This document shows, piece by piece, positions 44,835 through 53,096 of a stretch of DNA of 64,000 bases. The stretch comes from Methylobacteriaceae bacterium (GTDB lineage Bacteria > Pseudomonadota > Alphaproteobacteria > Rhizobiales > Beijerinckiaceae): the NCBI GenBank assembly GCA_947444195.1, contig CANEZL010000012.1:50919-114918 (forward strand), read 5' to 3'. Both the position numbers and the translations under genes were made by a program. The notes beneath the pieces are model-generated. The model did not search any database and was not told where the DNA came from. It was given only the letters and a program-made list of their open reading frames with translations. Numbering within the stretch: the first letter of the stretch is position 1; every line of letters begins with the position of its first letter.

Positions 44835-46213
44835 GGCGACACCATGGCCACGCGGGCGACAAACGAGCGATTACCGAGGCTGACGAGAAAAGCGAGCCAC
44901 TCGGATCGGTGTCGCTCGAGCAAGCTCATTAGGGCGCGCTCGCCTTCGGCCATTTCCATTCCGAGCGCTTCCGCGGTTTCACGGGCGATACGCCGGACCA
45001 TCCGCTGGTGAAGCTCGGATCTGCTGAGCGCAGCGAGATGATCGAGATGGAGAATTCCGGCGAGGGCATAATCACGAAACGCCTGCGACATGCCCGAAAA
45101 GCCCGCTACGGCGCCGTTCTCCATTTCTGCAGCGCCCAAATCTTCCCAGATATATTCCGAAGCTGGCTCATCAATATGTGCATTGTAGATGCTCATGCGC
45201 CGCAACATGCAGGCCGCGCATACACCGCACTGACGGCGAGCACCTTTGAAACTGACGCGGCGCGAATCTTGCCAGCACGAGCGTGTGTCATGCCAAGTGG
45301 GCGGGCTGGCGACTGCGCATGCTTTGGCGAGAGTTTCACTTTTGGTACTCCAAATGCGCGGATATTCGTAAGTCGGAGCCTTACTGGTGAGAGACTGAAA
45401 CAAGTGCTCAATACGTCGAGTGAAAGTTGGGTGAACTCGATAATCAGGATAAATCTGTCCAGAAGAGTCCAATATTGGCCCAAGCGCGCCCTGCCCACTT
45501 TCGGTGACTACAATGCGATCGACGGACGCGAGTTGGGCGGCAATACCGGTGATCACCGCGAACTTAAAGCCCCGTGAGCGGGCGGAGGATTCGACACGCT
45601 GTCGCTTGCCCAGCCTCACATCGAACGGAACAGTTGCAAAGCGGCGCTTCTTGCGCGGCACTTTCGCGCTATCGACCCCCTTGGAACCAAGACGAACGCG
45701 GACGAGACCGCCCTTTTCCTGATCCTCGACAATCGCTGCGACCGCACGAGAATCTAGGCCATCACTATAGGGCATAATGACCTTGTCTGGGGTGTCGAAC
45801 GCAAAGCGGTGGGGCTTGATCTTCACGACGGGATCGCGACGCTTAGTGAAGCTGATGCTCCAGCGATCGCCAGTCAGGAAAGTCAGTGCTTCTTCCAGCG
45901 CAGCACGCACGCACGGCGCGCTCCACTGCTCCTCGTCGTGCACCGCGACGAGGAGATCGAACGACCGTGCCCAGCCCCAGGACGGCCGCCGGACGCTGAG
46001 ATCGCAATATTCGACCGCGGCCGCGATCACGATTAAGTCAATTAGATCGCATCGCCAGTCGGCAAAAAAGAAGTCCTTGAGCCCTTCAATCGACAAGGTG
46101 ATGGCGTCGCCGAGCGTCGCTGTGCGCGCTCCCTTACGCGGCACTTCGCCGACTTCGATCGCATCAACACGGTGTGGCACCGCGTCTGCCACATGATAGG
46201 TCCTGGCAATCAA
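44825..46213 (-). CDS. QueC-like ATP-pyrophosphatase of the defence-associated type
   Basis: A 462-residue protein. The PP-loop is at PYSDGLDSRAVAA (residues 148-160; SDGLDS for the usual SGGxDS). A QueC-like zinc site is Cys313, Cys329, Cys332 and Cys335 in SCWQDS...RRQCGVCAACMLRR. Unlike housekeeping QueC (about 230 residues) it has a 145-residue N-terminal domain and a 125-residue C-terminal helical region. That architecture recalls QatC of the Qat phage-defence system and Cap9 of type IV CBASS. It starts with TTG in a TTGA overlap with the preceding small gene. QueD and QueE are absent nearby, so queuosine synthesis is unlikely to be its role. Confidence 0.75.
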   Translation of the reverse strand: MIARTYHVADAVPHRVDAIEVGEVPRKGARTATLGDAITLSIEGLKDFFFADWRCDLIDLIVIAAAVEYCDLSVRRPSWGWARSFDLLVAVHDEEQWSAPCVRAALEEALTFLTGDRWSISFTKRRDPVVKIKPHRFAFDTPDKVIMPYSDGLDSRAVAAIVEDQEKGGLVRVRLGSKGVDSAKVPRKKRRFATVPFDVRLGKRQRVESSARSRGFKFAVITGIAAQLASVDRIVVTESGQGALGPILDSSGQIYPDYRVHPTFTRRIEHLFQSLTSKAPTYEYPRIWSTKSETLAKACAVASPPTWHDTRSCWQDSRRVSFKGARRQCGVCAACMLRRMSIYNAHIDEPASEYIWEDLGAAEMENGAVAGFSGMSQAFRDYALAGILHLDHLAALSRSELHQRMVRRIARETAEALGMEMAEGERALMSLLERHRSEWLAFLVSLGNRSFVARVAMVSPWH

Positions 46214-46779
46214 AGCGGAACTCCATCATCGAGCGCGGAGTAGATGACAGTGGTAGTCCGCATCGGTGCGTCGGGCGCCCGCAACAGCATGCGGGCAACG
46301 CCAGAGATCTTTACGCTGCCACACGCCTCTTCGAGTCGTGAGCGGGTAGTCCGCGCCTGATAATCCGAGGCCTCGCGGTGAATATGTTCCTCGATCTGGC
46401 GACTGCCGGCGAGCATACGATCCGACACGCTGGCCTCAGCCGCCCACTGAAGTGCCGCCTGACCACGAAGACCGTCCTGCAAAGCATCAATCGCATTGCT
46501 CACGAACCCGTGCTCCATCGTCGAGGAGCATTCACGGTGGAGCGCTTTGACATCGGCAATCGGCAGGTCACGAAAGAGCGCAGGCGTGTCAGGACCGATG
46601 ATCAGGGCCATCACACGACGCACGAGGCCGGCCGATAGCTCCGCACGGCAGTCTCGCTCCACTGCCTGTTGCAGCGACTCGGAAATCTCGGGCGTCGAGA
46701 AGGATGAGAGGTAAGCGCGCTTCGCTGCCTGCTTCCACTTTGGTGACATGGGCAACGAACGGTACGGACCATCGCTCAT
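46210..46779 (-). CDS. Small protein of unknown function heading the QueC-like island operon
   Basis: A 189-residue soluble protein. The N-terminus MSDGPYRSLPMSPKWKQAAKRA is its most distinctive part; the rest is helical, with RQIEEHIHREASDYQARTTRS near residue 130. No characterised domain is recognised. AGGAGG lies 8 bases before the ATG at 46779, which fixes the start; the ten codons upstream are not conserved-looking. As the first gene and coupled to the QueC-like gene by 4 bases, it is a candidate substrate or adaptor of that enzyme (inference). Confidence 0.65.
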   Translation of the reverse strand: MSDGPYRSLPMSPKWKQAAKRAYLSSFSTPEISESLQQAVERDCRAELSAGLVRRVMALIIGPDTPALFRDLPIADVKALHRECSSTMEHGFVSNAIDALQDGLRGQAALQWAAEASVSDRMLAGSRQIEEHIHREASDYQARTTRSRLEEACGSVKISGVARMLLRAPDAPMRTTTVIYSALDDGVPL

Positions 46780-46834
46780 GTGATGCCCTCCTGTCAGCCC
46801 AAATGGCACCCCAACCCGACATTGTCAACTATCT

Positions 46835-46856
46835 TGGATGGCAAACCTGTCATCCA
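46835..46856. promoter_or_regulatory. Inverted repeat, candidate operator of the island operon
   Basis: TGGATG-N10-CATCCA, 22 bases, lies 56 bases upstream of the first island gene. Just downstream of it on the minus strand is TTGACA (46828 to 46823), a perfect -35 hexamer, though the expected -10 (about 46805 to 46800) is poor. Its position suggests autoregulation by the operon's own HTH-ImmA protein; this is inferred from location only. Confidence 0.4.
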
Positions 46857-47031
46857 TTGTGCTGATGATGGCTCGATGGGGCTGAACCAGCCTGTCCACC
46901 ACCACTGGAAGACCGCGAGCCGAAGGGACAGCTTATGGTCGAGTTCGTAGACGGAACTGATGGCGCGGTGACTTCAAGGTGCACATAAGCCTTACGAGTG
47001 TCTGCCGCGCGAAATGCCCTATGCTCGGCCG

Positions 47032-47967
47032 ATGCTGACCACCATCCTCGCCGCCCTGGTGCCGATCGCCCTCCTGATCGGCCTCGGCGCCGCTCTGCGG
47101 CGCGGGGGTTTTCTCAGCGCGGCGTTCTGGCCGCAGGCCGAGCGGCTCGCCTATTACGTGCTGCTGCCGGCCCTGCTGCTGCACGGGCTCGGCACCGCCC
47201 GGCTCGACGGGGTGCCGGTGGCGGCGCTCGCCCTGGTGCTCGTCCTCTCGACCACGGCGGTGGCGGCGGTGCTGATCGCCCTGCGGCCGCGGCTCGATCT
47301 CGACGGGGCGGCCTTCACCTCGGTGTTCCAGGGGGGCGTGCGCTTCAACAACTACGTGGGCGTCTCGGCCGCCGCCGGCCTGTTCGGGGCGCAGGGGATC
47401 GCCATGGCGGCGGTGGCCAATGCGGCCATCGTGCCCACCGTCAACGTGCTCTGCGTCCTCGTCTTCGCGCGCTTCGGCCGGGCCGGGCGGCCGAGCCTCG
47501 CGGGGCTCCTCCGGCAGATCGCCCTCAACCCCCTGGTGCTCGGCAGCCTCGGGGGCATCCTGCTCCAGGCCAGCCACGTCCCGCTGCCCTTCGGGATCGA
47601 GCCGGTGCTGCGGGCGCTGGGCCAGGCCTCCCTGCCGCTCGGCCTGCTCTGCGTCGGCGCGGCCCTCGATTTCGGGGCGGCGCGCCACTGGCTGCGCCCG
47701 GTGCTCACGGCCTCGGCGGTCAAGTTCGGGCTGATGCCGGCCGCGACCGTGCTCGCCTGCCTCGCGCTCGGCCTGCGCGGGCCCGCCGCGGCGACCGCCC
47801 TGCTGTTCCAGACCCTGCCCACCGCCTCCTCGGCCTACATCATGGCGCGCCAGCTCGGGGGCGACGCGCCCCTGATGGCCGGCATCACCGCGGTCCAGAC
47901 GGTGCTCGCCGCCGCGGCCCTGCCCCTGGTGATGATGGGCCTGCTGTCGCTGGCCGGCCTGGACTGA
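47032..47967 (+). CDS. AEC (auxin efflux carrier) family transporter
   Basis: A 311-residue inner-membrane protein with about ten hydrophobic helices. MLTTILAALVPIALLIGLG opens the first helix and the central VFQGGVRFNNYVGVS is characteristic of the family. Substrate unknown; bacterial members often move dicarboxylates. The ATG at 47032 is preferred to one six codons upstream because the first helix begins there. It marks the return to high-GC sequence on the right of the island. Confidence 0.82.
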   Translation: MLTTILAALVPIALLIGLGAALRRGGFLSAAFWPQAERLAYYVLLPALLLHGLGTARLDGVPVAALALVLVLSTTAVAAVLIALRPRLDLDGAAFTSVFQGGVRFNNYVGVSAAAGLFGAQGIAMAAVANAAIVPTVNVLCVLVFARFGRAGRPSLAGLLRQIALNPLVLGSLGGILLQASHVPLPFGIEPVLRALGQASLPLGLLCVGAALDFGAARHWLRPVLTASAVKFGLMPAATVLACLALGLRGPAAATALLFQTLPTASSAYIMARQLGGDAPLMAGITAVQTVLAAAALPLVMMGLLSLAGLD

Positions 47968-47971
47968 GGGG

Positions 47972-48892
47972 TCAGGCCAGTTCCCAGGCCGCTTCGTCGT
48001 TCATCAGCGCGGCGATGAGGGCGTGGTTGAGTTCGTGCCCGGTATGGGCCGCGGAAAGCGCACCGTGGACGGGATGGCCGACGAGGGCGAGGTCGCCCAC
48101 GAGGTCGAGGGCCCGGTGGCGCACCGGCTCGTCGGGCACCTTCATCCCCCCGAGGATGCGCCCGCCGAGGATGCCGGCCGTGGTGGAGAGGTTGGCGCCC
48201 CGCAGGACCGGCCGGCCGGTGAGGACGCTGTAGAGCTTCATCGGCACCGCCCATTTCAGGCGGCCGAAGCTGCGCGACGGGGCGAGGTCGCGGTCGAACC
48301 CGTCGGGATCGACCGGACCCTCCCAGTGCATCGCCCCGAAATGCGCGAGTTCGAGCCGGGCCGAGACCCGCAGATGGTCGCACGGGTCGATCACGAGGCT
48401 GCGCCGCCCGTCCGCGACCGCCACGCGCCGCCGCACGCGCAGGACGGGGCGGGGCGCGTCGAGGGCCCGGCGGCCCGCCGCGCGGATGGCGTCGCACCAG
48501 GGCGCGGCCGAGCCGTCGAAGATCGGCAGTTCCTCCGCGTCGATCTCGACGAGGGCGTTGTCGATGCGGTGGACGTAGAGCGCCGCCATCAGGTGCTCCA
48601 CGGTGCGGATCAGGACGCCGTCGGCGGAGCGCAGGGCCGTGCACAGGGGCTGCGGCTCGCGCAGGCGCCAGTCCGCGGGCACGTCGGCCCGGCGCCCGCC
48701 GCGGAGCGTCCGCCGGAACAGGATGCCGTGCCCGGCCGGCGCGGGCACCACCCGCACCACCGCGTGCCGCCCCGTATGCAGGCCGGGGCCGGCGCGCTCG
48801 AACGGGGCGGCGAGCGTCCCCTGGCCCGCCTCCGGCCCCGGACCGGCCACCGGCGCGTTGGCGGCTGGATCCCGCCCCTCGTCCATCGGCAT
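47972..48892 (-). CDS. lpxC: UDP-3-O-acyl-N-acetylglucosamine deacetylase (LpxC homologue)
   Basis: A 306-residue protein. Zinc ligands His100 (RTVEHLMAAL), His259 and Asp263 (PVRHRALDLVGDL) and the catalytic His286 (AAHTGHELNHAL) all correspond to LpxC. The N-terminal GPGLHTGRHAVV is also typical. LpxC commits lipid A synthesis. The gene stands alone, not with ftsZ or other envelope genes, so it may be a second copy. It converges with the AEC gene at 4 bases. The N-terminal 25 residues are low complexity. Confidence 0.85.
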   Translation of the reverse strand: MPMDEGRDPAANAPVAGPGPEAGQGTLAAPFERAGPGLHTGRHAVVRVVPAPAGHGILFRRTLRGGRRADVPADWRLREPQPLCTALRSADGVLIRTVEHLMAALYVHRIDNALVEIDAEELPIFDGSAAPWCDAIRAAGRRALDAPRPVLRVRRRVAVADGRRSLVIDPCDHLRVSARLELAHFGAMHWEGPVDPDGFDRDLAPSRSFGRLKWAVPMKLYSVLTGRPVLRGANLSTTAGILGGRILGGMKVPDEPVRHRALDLVGDLALVGHPVHGALSAAHTGHELNHALIAALMNDEAAWELA

Positions 48893-48926
48893 CGCCGTGC
48901 CTCCCCCGGAATGGTCGCGCTCCTGC

Positions 48927-49026
48927 CTAGAGCGTGCTCTTCGCGGAAACCAGCGGCAGGCTCCATCCCATCCGCGTCGCGCGATGATCGCGAGAGGCCG
49001 GATTCCGCTTTCCCGCATCGTGCCCC
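48927..49026. repeat. CTAG-bounded repeat, diverged family A copy
   Basis: Begins CTAGAGCGTGC and runs to GCATCGTGCCCC with the internal GCGCGATGATCGCGAGAGGCCGGATTCCGCTTTCC-type core visible at 48979-49013. Several mismatches to the 87-191 copy, and the right CTAG is lost. It lies in the 403-base lpxC-crp intergenic region, which holds no other gene. Confidence 0.65.
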
Positions 49027-49295
49027 GGGCGAAGCCGCCCCGCAGGAAAACCCGCCCCGGCGCCCCGGCGCGCGCCGGGTCATCCACGCTTTCGGCCGCC
49101 CTGCGGCTTGACCGGGCCCGAGGCTGCGGCCACGATCGCCCGTCAAGCTCGCCCAGCCCAAGATCCGGTCCCCCGTCCTGCCGCCCCGCCGGCGCGCCTG
49201 GGTTCGCCGGCCGGACGGCCGGCGCATGGTGGCGAACCCGCTCCGGGCGTCGGCGACGTGCGGAGCCTTGCGAACGAATCGAGGGACCGACTGGG

Positions 49296-49982
49296 ATGGC
49301 GCGGCTGTCCACCATACCCTTCTTCAAGGAGCCCGGCATCGAGCTCGGCCCCTACGAGACCCGCTGCCACTGGCGCCGCTTCGACGAGAACGAGGTGCTG
49401 GTCGACTTCGACGACATCTCCACCGACGTCTACTTCCTCGCCACCGGCGAGGTGCGCATCCTCAACCGGACGCAGTCGGGCAAGGAGGTCATCCTCGGCG
49501 AGATGCGCGGCGGCGCCTTCTTCGGCGAGCTCGCGGCGATCGACGGGGTCGGGCGCTCGGCCAACGTCACCGCGCTCACCCGCGGCGAGGTCTGCGTGGT
49601 GCCGGCGACCGTGTTCCGCCAGATCGTGTTCGCCTCCGAGCCCATCGCCGACCGGCTGATGCGGCTGCTCGCCAAGCGCGTGCGCGAGCTGAACACGCGG
49701 CTCATGGAGCACGCGCTCCTCGATCTGCGCCACCGCCTCTACGCCGAGCTGCTCCGGCTCTCCGTGCCGCGGGCGGGCGGGGGCGAGGAGCGGGTGGTGA
49801 GCCCGCCGCCCTACCACCACGTGCTCGCCGCCCGTATCGGCTGCCGCCGGGAGCAGGTGACGCGCGAGTTCACCGCCATGGCGAACGAGGGCCTCGTCGA
49901 CCGCACCCGCGGCGCCCTGGTGATCCGCCGGCCCGACCTGCTCGAGGCGCGCGTCGCCGAGGCCCTGCGCGAGGACAGCTGA
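49296..49982 (+). CDS. Crp/Fnr family transcriptional regulator
   Basis: A 228-residue regulator. The cyclic-nucleotide-binding-like domain covers about residues 15-130 (VYFLATGEVRILNRTQSGKEVILGEMRGG in parts, then FFGELAAIDG). A C-terminal winged helix contains RIGCRREQVTREFTAMANEGLV. The FGELAA region matches the cAMP-type phosphate loop, so a cyclic nucleotide ligand is plausible. No N-terminal Fe-S cysteines. It lies 4 bases before the transporter ATPase gene on the same strand and may be co-transcribed with it. Confidence 0.85.
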   Translation: MARLSTIPFFKEPGIELGPYETRCHWRRFDENEVLVDFDDISTDVYFLATGEVRILNRTQSGKEVILGEMRGGAFFGELAAIDGVGRSANVTALTRGEVCVVPATVFRQIVFASEPIADRLMRLLAKRVRELNTRLMEHALLDLRHRLYAELLRLSVPRAGGGEERVVSPPPYHHVLAARIGCRREQVTREFTAMANEGLVDRTRGALVIRRPDLLEARVAEALREDS

Positions 49983-49986
49983 GGCC

Positions 49987-51069
49987 TTGTCCGGCTCGCA
50001 GGTCCCGGCAGGCTCGGGCGTGCCGCTGCTGCGGCTCGAAGGGGTGACGAAGCGCTTCGGCGCCGGCGCCGCCGTGGACGGCGTCGACCTCGCGCTCGCC
50101 GAGAACGAGGTGTTCTGCCTGCTCGGCCCCTCCGGCTGCGGCAAGAGCACCCTGCTGCGCATGATCGCCGGGTTCGAGCGCCCGGACGCGGGCACGATCC
50201 GCCTCGGCGGGGCCGACATCACCGCCGACCCGCCGCACCGGCGGCCGGTCAACATGATGTTCCAGTCCTACGCCCTGTTCCCGCACATGAGCGTGGCGGG
50301 CAACGTCGCCTACGGCCTCTCCTCGCTCGGACGCGCGGCGCGGGCGGCCCGCGTCGAGACCCTGCTGCGGCTCGTGCGCCTGGAGGGATACGGCGCGCGC
50401 CGGCCCGACACCCTGTCGGGCGGCCAGCGCCAGCGGGTGGCGCTCGCCCGCGCGCTCGCCCGCGAACCGCGCCTGCTCCTCCTCGACGAGCCCCTGACGG
50501 CGCTGGACCGGGCCCTGCGCGAGGAGACGCAGAGCGAGCTGCGCGCCCTCCAGCGCCGGCTGGGCACGAGCTTCGTCGTGGTCACCCACGATCCGGAAGA
50601 GGCGATGCGGCTCGCCGACCGGGTCGGGGTGATGGCGGGGGGCCGCATCGTCCAGGTGGGCGCCACCGCCGAGCTCTACGAGAACCCGGCGAGCCGCTAC
50701 GTGGCCGGGCTGCTCGGCGACGTGAACCTGATCCCCGGCACCCTCGGACCCGCCGAGCCGGGGCCCTCCCGGGCCGTCGAGACCGCCTTCGGCGCCCTGC
50801 GCGCCCGCGCGCCCGCCCCGGCGCTCGAGCCGGGGGCGGCGGTGGTGGTGGCGCTGCGGCCCGAACGGGTCGAGCTCGGCGCGCACGGCCTGGCCGCCAC
50901 CGTCACGGAGCGGATCTTCCTCGGCGACCGCATCGCCCGCACCCTGCGCATGGGGGACGGCACCACCCTGCGCGCCAGCGGCCCCGCCACGGGCGCCGCG
51001 GAGCATCCCGTCGGCGCGGAGATCCGGCTCGGCTTCGCCGCCGAGGTCGCCGCGATCCTGCCCGCATGA
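49987..51069 (+). CDS. Spermidine/putrescine-type ABC transporter ATPase (PotA-like)
   Basis: A 360-residue ATPase. Walker A GPSGCGKST, MMFQSYALFPHMSVAGNVAYGL, signature LSGGQRQRVALARAL, Walker B LLLLDEPLTALD and a C-terminal TOBE domain starting about residue 240. The start is uncertain: a TTG at 49987 gives 11 extra residues relative to the GTG at 50020, which has the better upstream GGCAGG. Forms an importer with the next two permeases; the substrate class (polyamine, or another compound of that family) is inferred. Confidence 0.85.
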   Translation: MSGSQVPAGSGVPLLRLEGVTKRFGAGAAVDGVDLALAENEVFCLLGPSGCGKSTLLRMIAGFERPDAGTIRLGGADITADPPHRRPVNMMFQSYALFPHMSVAGNVAYGLSSLGRAARAARVETLLRLVRLEGYGARRPDTLSGGQRQRVALARALAREPRLLLLDEPLTALDRALREETQSELRALQRRLGTSFVVVTHDPEEAMRLADRVGVMAGGRIVQVGATAELYENPASRYVAGLLGDVNLIPGTLGPAEPGPSRAVETAFGALRARAPAPALEPGAAVVVALRPERVELGAHGLAATVTERIFLGDRIARTLRMGDGTTLRASGPATGAAEHPVGAEIRLGFAAEVAAILPA

Positions 51070-51079
51070 GCGCCCGGCG

Positions 51080-51991
51080 ATGAGCGGCCGGGGCGGGCAG
51101 GGCTGGCGCGCGCGCCTCGTGCGGCTGCCGCCGCTCCTCTGGCTGAGCGCCTTCTTCCTGGTCCCCTTCGCGATCACCCTGAAGATCAGCCTCTCGGACG
51201 CGGCGACCGCGATGCCGCCCTACCTGCCGGTCCTCGACTGGCACGGCAGCCTGGAGGGCTGGTCGAGCTTCCTCGAAGCCCTCGACTTCGAGAACTACGC
51301 CGTTCTCTGGTTCGATTCCCTCTACCGCGAGGCGGCCCTCAGCTCGCTCGCCTATGCGGGCACGGCGAGCGCGGTCCTCGCCCTCCTCGGCACGCCGCTC
51401 GCCTACGCGCTCGCCCGCGCGCCGGCCCGCGCGCAGGCCCTCCTCGTCGCCCTGGTGGTGGTGCCGTTCTGGACGAGCTTCCTCGTGCGGGTCTACGCCT
51501 GGATCGCGATCCTCAAACCGGAGGGACTGCTCAACGCCGCGCTCCTGCGCCTCGGCGTGGTCGGGCAGCCCCTCGAGATCCTGAACACGCCCGCGGCCGT
51601 GCTGATCGGCCTCGTCTACGCCTACCTGCCCTTCATGGTGCTGCCCCTCTACGCGGTGATGAGCCGGCTCGATCCGGCGCTCCGCGAGGCCGCCGCCGAT
51701 CTCGGGGCCGGCCCGGTCCGGGTGTTCCTCACGGTGACGCTGCCGCTCGCCGCCCCCGGCATCGCGGCGGGCGCGCTCCTCTGCTTCATCCCGATGGTCG
51801 GCGAGTTCGTGATCCCGGATCTGCTCGGCGGCTCGGACACCCTGATGCTGGGCCGCGTCTTGTGGAGCGAGTTCTTCTCGAACCGCGACTGGCCGCTCGC
51901 CTCGGCGGTGGCGGTCCTGCTGCTGCTCATCGTGATCGGGCCGGTGGTGCTGTTCCGCGACGCGGGCGAGCGCGGGGAGGGGGAGCGGTGA
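51080..51991 (+). CDS. PotB-type ABC transporter permease
   Basis: A 303-residue permease with about six helices. LPPLLWLSAFFLVPFAITLKISLSD is the typical N-terminal helix (given in two parts by the LPPLLWLS and VPFAITLKIS segments), and the coupling loop is REAAADLGAGPVRVFLTVTLPLA. ATG at 51080, 10 bases after the ATPase gene; the stop overlaps the next gene by 4 bases. Confidence 0.87.
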   Translation: MSGRGGQGWRARLVRLPPLLWLSAFFLVPFAITLKISLSDAATAMPPYLPVLDWHGSLEGWSSFLEALDFENYAVLWFDSLYREAALSSLAYAGTASAVLALLGTPLAYALARAPARAQALLVALVVVPFWTSFLVRVYAWIAILKPEGLLNAALLRLGVVGQPLEILNTPAAVLIGLVYAYLPFMVLPLYAVMSRLDPALREAAADLGAGPVRVFLTVTLPLAAPGIAAGALLCFIPMVGEFVIPDLLGGSDTLMLGRVLWSEFFSNRDWPLASAVAVLLLLIVIGPVVLFRDAGERGEGER

Positions 51992-52752
51992 GCCCGTTCC
52001 TGCGCGCGGTGCTGGCCCTCGGCCTCGCCTTCCTCTACGCGCCGATCCTGGTGCTCGCGGTCTATTCCTTCAACGCCTCGAACCTCGTCACCGTCTGGGG
52101 CGGGTTCTCGACGCGCTGGTACGCGGCGCTGCTGGCCGACGGGCCGCTCCTCGCCGCCGCCTGGGTCTCCCTGCGGGTGGCGCTCATGGCCGGCGCGATC
52201 AGCACGCTGCTCGGCACGCTGGCCGCACTCGCACTCGCCCGGCACGGGCGCTTCCGCAGCCGCCGCCTCCTCACGGGCCTCGTCTTCGCGCCGATGGTGA
52301 TGCCCGAGGTCATCATCGGCCTGTCGCTGCTGCTGCTCTTCGTGGGCGTCGGGCTCGACCGGGGCATCGTGACCCTGGTGATCGCGCACGCGACCTTCTG
52401 CACCGGCTTCGTCGCCGTGGTGGTGGGCGCGCGCCTGCGCGGGCTCGACCGGACGCTGGAGGAGGCCGCCGCCGATCTCGGGGCGACGCCCCGGCGGGTC
52501 TTCGCCACCGTCACGCTGCCGCTGCTCGCGCCCGCCGTGCTCGCGGGCTTCCTGCTCGCCTTCACCCTGTCCCTCGACGACCTCGTGATCGCGAGCTTCG
52601 TCTCGGGGCCGGGCGCCACCACCCTGCCGATGCGGCTCTACAGCCAGATCCGGCTCGGGGTGAACCCGGAGATCAACGCCGCCTCGACCCTGCTCGTGCT
52701 GGCGGTGACGCTCGCCGTGCTCGCGGCCTCGCGGCTGACCGCCCGGCGCTGA
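51988..52752 (+). CDS. PotC-type ABC transporter permease
   Basis: A 254-residue permease. It opens FLRAVLALGLAFLYAPILVL, contains VYSFNASNLVTVWGGFSTRWY, and has the coupling loop EEAAADLGATPRRVFATVTLPL and the LDDLVIASFVSGPG motif of PotC-like proteins. Starts with GTG in a GTGA overlap with the PotB-like gene. The operon ends here; no periplasmic binding protein gene is present on either side. Confidence 0.87.
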   Translation: MSPFLRAVLALGLAFLYAPILVLAVYSFNASNLVTVWGGFSTRWYAALLADGPLLAAAWVSLRVALMAGAISTLLGTLAALALARHGRFRSRRLLTGLVFAPMVMPEVIIGLSLLLLFVGVGLDRGIVTLVIAHATFCTGFVAVVVGARLRGLDRTLEEAAADLGATPRRVFATVTLPLLAPAVLAGFLLAFTLSLDDLVIASFVSGPGATTLPMRLYSQIRLGVNPEINAASTLLVLAVTLAVLAASRLTARR

Positions 52753-52780
52753 AGCCCCCCGGGGCCTGCGGATCGGTCCC

Positions 52781-52833
52781 TGAAGCATCGTCCCGAAAGG
52801 TGGTTGCCGGCTTTGGGGAAAAAGACGATGCGG
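52781..52833. repeat. Short CATCGTCCCGAA palindrome, family B copy 2
   Basis: Runs from GAAGCATCGTCCCGAAAGG to AAAGACGATGCGG, bracketed by AGCATCGT and ACGATGC. It is the reverse-complement relative of 26886-26943 and sits immediately left of a family A repeat. Confidence 0.55.
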
Positions 52834-52843
52834 AATCAAAAAC

Positions 52844-52913
52844 CTAGAGCACGATGCGGAAAAGTGGAATCCGATTTTCCGAAATCATCGTGCGACCACA
52901 AAGAGATAGAGCA
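52844..52913. repeat. Truncated CTAG-bounded repeat, family A, inverted orientation
   Basis: CTAGAGCACGATGCGGAAAA followed by the internal GGAATCCG and CATCGTGCGACCACAAAGAGATAGAGC segments, in the opposite orientation to the copy at 87-191. It stops about 70 bases in, so the outer hairpin and the second CTAG are missing. Together with the neighbouring element it fills the spacer before the DUF2336 gene. Confidence 0.75.
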
Positions 52914-53096
52914 TCACCCTGGATCTGATTCCCAAGACGATAGGCCAACGGCGGAAGCCGAGTTTCCGAGAGATCGGATTGAGGGCGACTTAAGGACTCC
53001 GCTGCTACAGCTTGCTGAACCAAGGGGCGGGAAGGCCTCTCGTCCGGAATCCGAAGGGTCTCGGCGGCCCACGCGGTCGCCCCTCACGAGGAAGCG

